Below are positions 1-6,743 of a stretch of 22,896 nt of DNA, piece after piece (positions within the stretch are counted from its first letter, which is position 1; each line of letters begins with the position of its first letter). A program made the translations under genes and the position numbers. The notes under the pieces were generated by a model. The model had not been told where the DNA came from, did not search any database, and saw nothing but the letters and a program-made list of their open reading frames with translations. This DNA comes from DATFGK01 sp046712825 (GTDB lineage Bacteria; Actinomycetota; AC-67): positions 1-22,896 of the forward strand of contig JBKKCR010000116.1 in assembly GCA_046712825.1 (NCBI GenBank). The letters run 5' to 3'.

Positions 1-2
1 GG

Positions 3-23
3 ACGGGCGCCTCTGCCCGTTTT
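3..23 (+). terminator. Rho-independent terminator of an upstream gene outside the window
   Basis: A six-base-pair GC-rich stem (ACGGGC with GCCCGT) closes a six-base loop and runs straight into TTTT. This is the classic intrinsic terminator shape for a plus-strand gene that ends before the window. The stem may extend leftwards beyond base 1. Confidence 0.6.
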
Positions 24-98
24 CCGGCATCAGTATCGCAAGCGGCGCGAGCACCGTCAACGGAATTACGTCGGTCCTGGTCACCGGGCATGCTTGTG

Positions 99-127
99 GG
101 AACCGGTTCTGCCCTGGACCCGTCTAA
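99..127 (+). promoter_or_regulatory. Candidate ECF-sigma promoter for the secreted CARDB-like protein
   Basis: GGAAC at 99-103 (followed by C) is separated by 17 nt from CGTCTAA at 121-127. GGAAC with CGTC or GTCTAA at 16-17 nt is the usual signature of extracytoplasmic-function sigma factors such as the SigE type. Transcription would begin near 133, giving a leader of about 40 nt before the GTG start at 174. No convincing housekeeping -35/-10 pair was seen there. The match is by eye; a transcription start at about 130-136 would confirm it. Confidence 0.55.
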
Positions 128-173
128 CGACCACTTGACCACCGATCCGAGATACTTCGAGAAAGGGCCCGCC

Positions 174-1583
174 GTGCGCAGATCGCTGATCGCCTCCCTC
201 GCAGCCCTGGCCTTCGTCGTTTCGGCGGCGCCCGCGCTCGCGCAAACCCAGGACAAGCCCACCGAACCGGCGCCGCCCGTCTCCGATATCGGCCCGGGCG
301 CGATCGAGATCACGAAGATCGGCCTTGCCGTGGACGGCAAATCCGTCGAGGCCGCAACCCCGGGTAAAGAAGTCACGCTCACGCTCACGTTCCGCAACGC
401 GGGCTCGGAAGCCCTCAAGGCCGTGAAAGTGACGCTCGCCGCACCGCCTGAGAACGTCAAGCTAACCGATGCGGAAGCGTCTATCGGGGACCTCGCGCCG
501 GGTGAGTCGGCCGACGGGGACTTCGCCTTCGTCTTGGAGGGAGAGTGCTTCGAGTTCGTCGGCATCGGCGGCGAAGCCGTCTACGAAGGCGGAGCCGTTC
601 CGCTCAAGGTCGCGCTTCCCGCGACGTGCCCGGGACCGCGTCTCGCACTGACGAGCGTCACGTTCGAGGGCGGCGACGGCGACGACGTGCCGGAGCCCGG
701 CGAGACGCTGCGCGTCATCATCGAGCTCGTCAACCACGGGAAGGACGTCGCGACCAACGTGCAAGCGTCGGTCAAAATCTCCGGCGACGGCCTGAGCGCG
801 ACCGGGACGAACCTCACGTGGCCCGACATCGAGCCGGGTGGCTCCGCGCGGAACACCTCGCCGCTGATCCTTTCGATCTCGGACGACGCGAAGCGTCAAG
901 AGTCGTGTGAGTCGCAGCCGCAGCCGCTTCCATTCCAGGAAGACCCGGGCGTCGCCGTGGACGACAAGGCGCTCCCGCCCGACACCGCGATCTCGTCCGA
1001 CGGCAGCGTGTCGTCCGGCGCCAACACCGGCGGAGCAGGAAGCGCGCCGGGCAGCGAGCCGGCGTCCGGCGGGGGCGCACCTCCCTCGTCGGGCCAAACC
1101 GAACCCGGCTCGCAAGGATCCGGCGGCGGCGCCGTAATCGTTGAACCGCAGCCCGCCGAACCGCCGCCATCTTCCGTCGAGCCGCAGCCTGCACCGGTCG
1201 AGCCCGAGCCGGGGACGGGTGGCGGCACGGAGCCGGGGACGATCGAGCCCGACCCGGCTCCCGGGACCGCCAAACCGGTACCGCTTCCGGAGCCGATCGA
1301 GCCGCAGCCGGACCCGGTGCCGGCCGACGAGCAGCCGGTAGTCGTCCAGGCGCTGCTTACGGTCACCGCAGCCGACTACGAGACGGCGACCGAGTGGTCG
1401 AACCAGACCTTCTGCGCCTTCGGGCGCGGGAATGCCACCGACCTTCCACTCAACGCGGAGTTCGCAGCGAAGGACTCACGCGATGAAGGCGCAGGGGCAA
1501 GCGACGGCGCGGCGCTGCCAGTGACGATGGCCCTCGCGATCTCCGCGCTCGCCGCGGTCGCACATCGGAAGTTCGTGGGCTGA
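174..1583 (+). CDS. Secreted CARDB/DUF11-like repeat protein with Pro-rich stalk and wall or membrane anchor
   Basis: Unrecognised surface protein of 469 residues. The GTG at 174 is chosen because GAAAGG lies 7 nt upstream and because it begins a clean signal peptide: Arg-Arg, then a hydrophobic core, with cleavage expected after Ala-Leu-Ala near residue 23. Two beta-sandwich modules follow, at roughly residues 45-135 and 140-225. Both have the spacing of CARDB/NEW3-type domains (PGKEVTLTLTFRNAG and PGETLRVIIELVNHGKD). A low-complexity Gly/Ser then Pro-Glu-Gln region spans about 270-400 and would act as a stalk. The C-terminus is LPVTM (448-452), a short hydrophobic segment and a basic HRK tail, resembling a sortase signal with Met in place of Gly. 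An ECF-type promoter precedes the gene and a strong terminator follows, so it is probably monocistronic. The ligand is unknown. Confidence 0.75.
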   Translation: MRRSLIASLAALAFVVSAAPALAQTQDKPTEPAPPVSDIGPGAIEITKIGLAVDGKSVEAATPGKEVTLTLTFRNAGSEALKAVKVTLAAPPENVKLTDAEASIGDLAPGESADGDFAFVLEGECFEFVGIGGEAVYEGGAVPLKVALPATCPGPRLALTSVTFEGGDGDDVPEPGETLRVIIELVNHGKDVATNVQASVKISGDGLSATGTNLTWPDIEPGGSARNTSPLILSISDDAKRQESCESQPQPLPFQEDPGVAVDDKALPPDTAISSDGSVSSGANTGGAGSAPGSEPASGGGAPPSSGQTEPGSQGSGGGAVIVEPQPAEPPPSSVEPQPAPVEPEPGTGGGTEPGTIEPDPAPGTAKPVPLPEPIEPQPDPVPADEQPVVVQALLTVTAADYETATEWSNQTFCAFGRGNATDLPLNAEFAAKDSRDEGAGASDGAALPVTMALAISALAAVAHRKFVG

Positions 1584-1595
1584 AGCGACGCCCCT

Positions 1596-1637
1596 GGAAC
1601 GGGCCGGCATACCCCCCCGCCGGCCCGTTCCGCTTTT
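1596..1637 (+). terminator. Strong Rho-independent terminator
   Basis: A perfect 13-bp inverted repeat (GGAACGGGCCGGC at 1596-1608 and its complement at 1619-1631) closes a 10-nt loop and is followed by GCTTTT. It terminates the plus-strand secreted protein gene. It may also limit readthrough from the convergent amidase gene, although no T-run faces that direction. Confidence 0.85.
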
Positions 1638-1638
1638 C

Positions 1639-3003
1639 TCAGGCCGCGTTCGGCGGAACGCGCCGATGCCAGCCGGTCTCGTTCTGGTAGCGGGCGGCGG
1701 CATGCAAGAGGAGGCGCTCGGCCCCCATACGTCCCACGAGCTGCATGCCGATCGGCAGGCCGGAGGGCGTGACGCCGCACGGGACCGAGGCGGCCGGCGC
1801 ACCGATCGAGCTAATCGGACGGGTGGCGTGCGACTGCGCGCCGAGCTGCACCTGAACCTCGACGCCTCCAACCGTGATCTCCGTCTCGTCGTGTCGGGGT
1901 GCCGCGAACGGCGTCGTAGGGGTTACCAGCATCTGCACGTCCGCCATCGTCGAAGCGAAGGCGTTCCGCGCAGCCGTCGCGCGATCTCGCGCGACTCGCT
2001 CATCGTCCGCGGAGACGGCGGCGCCCGCGAGCAAGGTGATCTGGATAGCCGGATCGAGGTCGTCCAAGCGGTCAAGGAGCGCCGCGTGCGCGCGCCCGAA
2101 TTCCGCGAGCGCGAGGACGAGCCAGGCATCGTCGGCCCCGGCAGCCCACGGGGCCGGCACGTCGCGGATCTCGATCCCGTCGGCGGCGAAGACATCGAGC
2201 GCAGCACGCACGGCCGTCTCGACCTCCGGATCGATTGGTCGGAAGAAGTGATCCGTGGGAACGCCGATGACACGGAGCCCTTCGAGCGGCTGCGCAGGCC
2301 GCATCGGTACGACGTCGCCGCTGAGCACGCCGTGCACGAGCGCGAGATCGATCGCGTCGGAGGCGATCCCTCCGGGGGTGTCGAGCGACGGGCTCATGGG
2401 CAAGACGCCGTCGAGCGGAAGCCAACCCCCGGTGACTTTGAGGCCGGTCGTTCCGCAGAAGGACGACGGGATCCGGATCGAGCCGCCGGTGTCACTTCCA
2501 AGCGCCGCCCCGACGATGCGAGCCGCGACGACCGCGGCGGAGCCGCCGCTCGAGCCCCCGGGCATCCGCTCGGGATCCCACGGGTTGTTCGCGCGTCCGA
2601 AGCACGAGACCGTATTCGTCGCCCCGAACGCCAGCTCGTGCATGTTCGTCTTGCCGATCACGATCGCGCCGGCGCGGCGGAGAGCCGCGACCGCGTGCGC
2701 GTCGGCGGTCGCAGGCGGATCCGAGAGGTAGGCACGTGAGCAGCCGCTCGTGACCGTTCCGGTCACGTCGTACAGGTCTTTCACCGCGACGGGTACGCCG
2801 AGCAGCGGCCGATCCTTCGCGCCCGACCGGGCGGCCTTGTCGGCCTCCTTCGCCTCGGTTGCCGCCTCGCCGGACCGCAGGACCGTGAAGCCGTTGAGGA
2901 TCGGCTGAAGCCGTCCAGCGGCGGCGAGCGCGGACGCGACGGCTCGTTCTGAGGTTTGCTCTCCCGCCGCGATCGCGGCGGCGAGATCGGCGAGGACCCC
3001 CAC
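1639..3003 (-). CDS. Amidase signature (AS) family amidase
   Basis: Amide hydrolase of 454 residues, the normal size for GatA/FAAH-type amidases. The Ser-cisSer-Lys triad is visible. Lys75 is in PVAVKDLYDVTG, the cis-Ser is Ser151 in GGSSGGSAA, and nucleophile Ser175 is in GSDTGGSIRIPS. The two serines are 24 residues apart, as in FAAH. It is probably a small-amide hydrolase rather than the GatA subunit, because no gatB or gatC lies nearby; the substrate cannot be read from sequence. The GTG start at 3003 follows the stop of the upstream cNMP-domain gene (3011-3013) by 7 nt and has no obvious Shine-Dalgarno, so translation is probably coupled. The longer open frame upstream lies inside the cNMP gene and is not coding. 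Confidence 0.9.
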   Translation of the reverse strand: MGVLADLAAAIAAGEQTSERAVASALAAAGRLQPILNGFTVLRSGEAATEAKEADKAARSGAKDRPLLGVPVAVKDLYDVTGTVTSGCSRAYLSDPPATADAHAVAALRRAGAIVIGKTNMHELAFGATNTVSCFGRANNPWDPERMPGGSSGGSAAVVAARIVGAALGSDTGGSIRIPSSFCGTTGLKVTGGWLPLDGVLPMSPSLDTPGGIASDAIDLALVHGVLSGDVVPMRPAQPLEGLRVIGVPTDHFFRPIDPEVETAVRAALDVFAADGIEIRDVPAPWAAGADDAWLVLALAEFGRAHAALLDRLDDLDPAIQITLLAGAAVSADDERVARDRATAARNAFASTMADVQMLVTPTTPFAAPRHDETEITVGGVEVQVQLGAQSHATRPISSIGAPAASVPCGVTPSGLPIGMQLVGRMGAERLLLHAAARYQNETGWHRRVPPNAA

Positions 3004-3010
3004 GCGAACG

Positions 3011-3430
3011 CTAGTGCGCCGGGTCGAGGATGCGCCGCGCCAAGACGCGGAGCATCCCGAGCGCCATCTTCGGCTGGGACGCCAACAGCCGCTCGAAGTC
3101 GTGTCGCGACAGGGCCAGGCATCGTGCGTTCGTATTCGTCCGCACGCGCGCAGCTCGGGGCGTGTCGGGAACCAAAAGCGAAAGCTCGCCGAAAAACTCT
3201 CCGGGCCCGAGCTCGCGCGGATGGTCTGGCACTTCCACGATGACCGTGCCCTCCTCGATGACGAACAGGCCGGCACCGGCCATCCCTGCCTCGGCGAGAA
3301 CATGCCCGGCGGGTGCGTCGAACTCGGTCGCACAGGCCAGGATGGCGCTCAGCCCCTCGTCGTCGAGCTCCGAGAAGATGGGCACCGATCGGAGCCGCTC
3401 GATGCGCTGCGTCGTCGTTGCGTCGTTCAC
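3011..3430 (-). CDS. Stand-alone cyclic-nucleotide-binding domain protein (Crp-type sensor, no HTH)
   Basis: A 139-residue protein made almost entirely of one cNMP-binding beta-barrel. RLRSVPIFSELDDEGL starts the fold and AGHVLAEAGMAGAGLFVIEEG forms the early strands. The phosphate-binding cassette is intact, FGELSLLVPDTPRAARV, with Gly81, Glu82 and the cyclic-phosphate Arg92 followed by two alanines. A short C-helix ends the protein and no DNA-binding domain follows. cAMP or cGMP binding is therefore plausible but unproven. GTG at 3430 is taken as start because it sits directly before the domain; the Shine-Dalgarno is weak. It leads a two-gene unit with the amidase 7 nt downstream, and is divergent from a second cNMP-domain gene at 3536. 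Confidence 0.8.
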   Translation of the reverse strand: MNDATTTQRIERLRSVPIFSELDDEGLSAILACATEFDAPAGHVLAEAGMAGAGLFVIEEGTVIVEVPDHPRELGPGEFFGELSLLVPDTPRAARVRTNTNARCLALSRHDFERLLASQPKMALGMLRVLARRILDPAH

Positions 3431-3476
3431 GGCTCGGCAGTTTCGCACGCGCCGGGCTCGGCGCGCGACTCGCGGC

Positions 3477-3505
3477 GAGACACATGCAGCGCGGGACGGT
3501 AGATT
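3477..3505 (+). promoter_or_regulatory. Candidate housekeeping promoter of the rightward cNMP-oxidoreductase operon
   Basis: GAGACA (3477-3482) and TAGATT (3500-3505) are separated by 17 nt. Each matches four of six consensus bases. A start near 3512 would give a leader of about 24 nt carrying the strong Shine-Dalgarno GAAAGGAG at 3522-3529. It lies in the 105-bp divergent gap between the two cNMP-domain genes. I found no equally good leftward promoter in that gap. Confidence 0.45.
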
Positions 3506-3535
3506 GGCCGGGCTCGCAAGCGAAAGGAGCACCTG

Positions 3536-3958
3536 GTGCCCGAAACCGATGACATCACGAACGTCCTGAGCGGCCTGTCGCTGTTCGCGGACCTGTCGCG
3601 ACCCGAGCTCCAGGAGGTGTCGCACACGTTCGAGGAGGAGTGGTTCTCCGCGGGCCAGCGGATCCTGCGACAAGGGTTCACCGGTGCGGGGTTCTACGTG
3701 ATCCTCGACGGTGAGGCGACCGTGAAGATCGACGGCAGCGACCGCGCGCGGCTTTCGCGCGGCGACTTCTTCGGGGAGATGTCGCTGCTTCTCGGGGAGC
3801 CGCCCGTCGCCGACGTGGTCGCAGGCGCCCCGTTGCGATGCGTCGTGCTGCCGGGTCCTCTGCTCGGCGATTTCCTCCAAACCCATCCGACCGTGATGTT
3901 CCGCATGCTCCAGGCCGTGGCCCGGCGTCTCCGAGCGTCGAACCAGTGGCGGAGCTGA
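3536..3958 (+). CDS. Stand-alone cNMP-domain protein with degenerate phosphate-binding cassette
   Basis: A 140-residue single cNMP-fold protein. The domain is clear: LSGLSLFADLSRPELQEV at the start, QRILRQGFTGAGFYVILDGEA in the barrel and GDFFGEMSLLLGEP at the cassette, followed by a C-terminal helix ending RRLRAS. The cassette keeps Gly80 and Glu81, but the Arg that normally holds the cyclic phosphate is Val91 (PPVADV where the neighbour at 3011 has TPRAAR). It may thus bind another ligand or serve as a structural subunit. The GTG start at 3536 has GAAAGGAG 6 nt upstream. Its last 13 nt overlap the flavoprotein gene at 3946, a coupling that suggests the two products work together. In many actinobacteria a cNMP domain is fused to a thioredoxin-reductase-like enzyme; this may be an unfused relative. 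Confidence 0.85.
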   Translation: MPETDDITNVLSGLSLFADLSRPELQEVSHTFEEEWFSAGQRILRQGFTGAGFYVILDGEATVKIDGSDRARLSRGDFFGEMSLLLGEPPVADVVAGAPLRCVVLPGPLLGDFLQTHPTVMFRMLQAVARRLRASNQWRS

Positions 3959-5445
3959 ACGACCAGCCGTTCCCGCCGGGTGACTACCCGGTGGTGGTGC
4001 TCGGCAGCGGCGCCGGCGGGCTGCAGGCCGGGTACTCGCTGGCGCGACTTGGGGTGGAGCACGCGATCCTTTCCGAAGACGACCAGCCCGGCGGCATGTT
4101 CCGCCGGTTCCCGCTCTTCCAGCGGCTGATCACGTGGACGAAGCCGCACGCGCCGGCCGAGCGCGGAACCCGGCCGTACGAGTGGTACGACTGGAACTCG
4201 CTCATCGGCGAGGAGCCGAACCAACGGGCCCTGGTTCCCTCGTTCATGGACGGCACGTCCTACTTCCCCTCGCGCGACGAGATGGAACGCGGCCTCGCGG
4301 CCTTCGCCGATCGCGGCGGCGTGAAGGTGCGCTACGGCTGCCGTTGGGAGGCAACCCGACGCGACGGCGAGAACGGGTTCATCGTCGAGACGGCCGACGG
4401 CGAGTACCGGTGCAAGGCGCTCATCGTTGCGGTCGGGATGACGGAGCCGTGGAAGCCACCGATCCCCGGGCTCGAGGACGTCCCGCATTACGTCGACATG
4501 AAGCCGGTGCAGGAGTATGCGGGCAGGCGCGTCTTGATTATCGGCAAACGCAATTCCGGTTTCGAGATCGCCGACGGGCTGCTGCCCTGGGCCAGTCAGA
4601 TCGTGCTTGCGTCGCCGCGACCGGCGCGCATCTCGGTGTTGGTGCACTCGACCGCGGCCGCACGAGCTCGCTACCTGCAACCGTACGAGGACCACGTGCT
4701 GGGTGGCGGGAACGTCGTGCTCGACGCGGCTACCGAACGCGTCGAACGGACCGCGAAGGGGTACCGGGCGATGCTGCACGGCACCACGAAGCCGGGGGAC
4801 ATGGTGATCGACGCCGACGACGTCATCGCCGCGACCGGCTTCACGTCGCCGCTCCGCGACTTGCCGCAGCTCGGCGTCGCGACCTTCTATCAAGGAAGAC
4901 TCCCGGCGCAGTCGCCTTGGTGGGAGAGCACATCGGTGCCCGGGGTTTACTTCGCCGGGTCGATAACGCAGGGCTCCATCGGCCTGAAGAAGTACGGTAT
5001 CCCGTCGAACTCGGCCGCGGTGCACGGCTTCCGGTACAACGCCCGGGTCGTGGCGCGGCGCATCGCAGAGACGACACTGGGTTTTGCGGTCGAACGTCCA
5101 CTCGTGGCGGCTCGCGACGTCGTGGACTATCTGCTCGCGGAAGCGACGTACGCGCCCGAGCTCTGGAACCAGCAGTCGTATCTCGCGAGGGAGCTCGTCT
5201 TCGATCCCGATCGCGGGATCGTCGACGAGGGCATCGTGCCGCTGGCCCATTTCGTGGACGAGACGGGACCGAACGCGGTGGCGGTCGCGGTCGAGACCGA
5301 CGCCGACGGCGACATCCATCCGGCCGTGTACGTGAGACGCGACGGACGGGTCGACGAGCACACGTTTCCGTCCAGCCCACTTCTGAAGTTCGACGGTCAG
5401 GAGCATCAACGGCAGTTGGCCGGCGTTTTGAAGGGCTTCATCTAA
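3946..5445 (+). CDS. FAD/NAD(P)-dependent oxidoreductase (flavin monooxygenase / thioredoxin-reductase-like fold)
   Basis: A 499-residue flavoprotein. The N-terminal dinucleotide site is VVVLGSGAGGLQAG (GSGAGG at 20-25). PGGMFRRFP follows the second strand, as in FMO-like enzymes. A second nucleotide loop, GKRNSG, lies at 200-205 and the ATGF motif at 296-299. There is no CxxC redox pair, so it is not a thioredoxin reductase; FMO-like or YpdA-like chemistry fits better. About 110 residues at the C-terminus, rich in acidic residues and beta-strand pattern, extend beyond the usual fold and are of unknown role. GTG at 3946 is preferred because it overlaps the cNMP gene by 13 nt and starts just before the Rossmann strand. 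The CoA-binding gene follows 12 nt downstream. Confidence 0.8.
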   Translation: MAELNDQPFPPGDYPVVVLGSGAGGLQAGYSLARLGVEHAILSEDDQPGGMFRRFPLFQRLITWTKPHAPAERGTRPYEWYDWNSLIGEEPNQRALVPSFMDGTSYFPSRDEMERGLAAFADRGGVKVRYGCRWEATRRDGENGFIVETADGEYRCKALIVAVGMTEPWKPPIPGLEDVPHYVDMKPVQEYAGRRVLIIGKRNSGFEIADGLLPWASQIVLASPRPARISVLVHSTAAARARYLQPYEDHVLGGGNVVLDAATERVERTAKGYRAMLHGTTKPGDMVIDADDVIAATGFTSPLRDLPQLGVATFYQGRLPAQSPWWESTSVPGVYFAGSITQGSIGLKKYGIPSNSAAVHGFRYNARVVARRIAETTLGFAVERPLVAARDVVDYLLAEATYAPELWNQQSYLARELVFDPDRGIVDEGIVPLAHFVDETGPNAVAVAVETDADGDIHPAVYVRRDGRVDEHTFPSSPLLKFDGQEHQRQLAGVLKGFI

Positions 5446-5457
5446 CGAGGAGGAAAC

Positions 5458-5883
5458 ATGACCGCACCGACACAGGACGGCCTCAAACAGATCTACGCGG
5501 AGATCAAGACGATCGCTGTGGTCGGCGCCTCGGGCGACGAGAGTAAGGCCTCGAACAGGATCCCTCGGTATCTCCAGTCGCAGGGATATCGGATCATCCC
5601 CGTAAGCCCCAAGGGCGGCGAGATCCTCGGCGAGCGCGTCTATGCTTCGCTCGGCGAGATCGAAGGGCCGGTGGACGTGGTCGACGTGTTCCGGCCGGCC
5701 GAGGAGACTCCGGACATCGCCCGTCAGACCGTCGCGATAGGCGCGAAGGTTCTTTGGCTCCAGTCGGGGATCGAGTCCGAGGAGGCGGAGCGGATCGGCG
5801 AGGAAGGCGGCCTGACCGTGGTCATGGATCGGTGCATGGGCGCGACGCACCGTCAGCTTGGGCTGGGGCCGGGTCCGGACTAG
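5458..5883 (+). CDS. CoA-binding domain protein (YccU type)
   Basis: A 141-residue protein with the stand-alone CoA_binding_2 fold. TIAVVGASGDESKASNRIP is the nucleotide-binding loop. IIPVSPKGGEILGERVYASL and VDVVDVFRPAEETP follow, then LWLQSGIESEEA and the late DRCMGATHRQL segment with the family's DRC motif. These proteins bind CoA or acyl-CoA and their physiological role is poorly defined. The ATG at 5458 is preceded by GAGGAGG (5447-5453), 4 nt away. It is the last gene of the cNMP-oxidoreductase operon, so the enzyme's substrate could be CoA-linked (inference). Its TAG stop shares the CTAG at 5880-5883 with the convergent hydrolase gene. Confidence 0.88.
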   Translation: MTAPTQDGLKQIYAEIKTIAVVGASGDESKASNRIPRYLQSQGYRIIPVSPKGGEILGERVYASLGEIEGPVDVVDVFRPAEETPDIARQTVAIGAKVLWLQSGIESEEAERIGEEGGLTVVMDRCMGATHRQLGLGPGPD

Positions 5884-6689
5884 ACCTCCGCAACGAAATC
5901 GCGGATCAGCTTGACGAGCCCGCGGGTCTCGTCACCTCTGGGAAGGCCGTCGAACTTCGGCGCGAGCCGCGCGCCCGGGATGAGCGCCGCCACTGCTTCT
6001 CCGGCCGCGGTCGGGTGGAGCATGTCGTCGCCGGGGATCACGAGGGTCGGCGCTGTGATCGAGCGAAGGTCGACTTCCTTGGTGAGCGGCCCCGAGCCCG
6101 GGATGCCGATCAGCGCCGCGGCGATTGACGCCGGATCGTGTCGCGACCATTCCACGCGCAGTGACTCGAGACGGCCGGGATCCTTCGACAGTTGCTCGGC
6201 CGCCTCGGGGATGTTGAGCAAGAATTCGACCGCGGCGTCCCAGCCGCCAGAGCGGATGGCCTCGCCGCCCATCCGGAAGAGGAGCTGCATCTGTGGCGAT
6301 GCGGGGCCGCCCGAAGTCGCCGGACGCGCGATGATCAGTGCCACGACCCGGTGCGGCTGCTCCATCGCGACTCGTGCGGCCGTCGCCGCTCCCATCGACG
6401 CGCCGGCGAGTACGGCGCGGTTCCACTGCACGTGATCGAGGAGCGCTCGGAGGTCGGTCGACAACGCCGGGTAGTTGTATCCCTGCTCGTCGGTGAAGGG
6501 TGGGCTGTCGCCGTGGCCGCGAGCGTCGTAAGCGAGCACCGAGAAGTGTTCGGCGAGGCCGTCGATCACGTCCCGGTCGCCGGCCCGGCACGAGCCGAGC
6601 CCATGACACCAGACGATGCGCGAGCCGGAGCCGATGATCTCGTAGGCGACCGTCGCATCGGGCAAGCTCGCGAAGCGCGTGTCGCCCAC
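5880..6689 (-). CDS. Alpha/beta hydrolase, serine nucleophile, no evident catalytic His
   Basis: A 269-residue alpha/beta-hydrolase-fold protein with no signal peptide. The oxyanion strand IVWCHGLG, the YDARGHGDS turn and the nucleophile elbow GASMG (Ser98) are all present, as is a likely acid in PTLVIPGDDMLHP (Asp221 or Asp222). No histidine occurs after His225, where the catalytic His is expected near the C-terminus; the equivalent segment reads KFDGLPRGDET. It may use another residue, be inactive, or act in a non-hydrolytic role. The GTG start at 6689 has no Shine-Dalgarno but has TATGGT 8 nt upstream, which suggests a leaderless transcript. It is divergent from another alpha/beta hydrolase 54 bp away and convergent with the CoA-binding gene. 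Confidence 0.82.
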   Translation of the reverse strand: MGDTRFASLPDATVAYEIIGSGSRIVWCHGLGSCRAGDRDVIDGLAEHFSVLAYDARGHGDSPPFTDEQGYNYPALSTDLRALLDHVQWNRAVLAGASMGAATAARVAMEQPHRVVALIIARPATSGGPASPQMQLLFRMGGEAIRSGGWDAAVEFLLNIPEAAEQLSKDPGRLESLRVEWSRHDPASIAAALIGIPGSGPLTKEVDLRSITAPTLVIPGDDMLHPTAAGEAVAALIPGARLAPKFDGLPRGDETRGLVKLIRDFVAEV

Positions 6690-6697
6690 GACGACGC

Positions 6698-6735
6698 ACC
6701 ATACAGGGCACGGGGGGACGACGCCTCGCTAGACT
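6698..6735. promoter_or_regulatory. Divergent pair of -10 elements, both placed for leaderless transcripts
   Basis: In the 54-bp divergent gap, TATGGT (minus strand, 6703-6698) ends 8 nt before GTG 6689. TAGACT (plus strand, 6730-6735) ends 8 nt before GTG 6744. Neither gene has a Shine-Dalgarno. TANNNT 6-8 nt before a start codon is the usual arrangement of actinobacterial leaderless promoters. No clear -35 element is visible for either. Confidence 0.5.
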
Positions 6736-6743
6736 CCCGCGCC

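Noticed and set aside
3946..5445. Thioredoxin reductase
   Set aside because: The fold is related, but no CxxC pair is present anywhere in the protein.
3694..5850. 718-codon open frame on the minus strand opposite the flavoprotein operon
   Set aside because: It is antisense to three well-supported genes, has an Arg/His/Asp-rich shadow composition and shows no domain. High GC makes such frames common.
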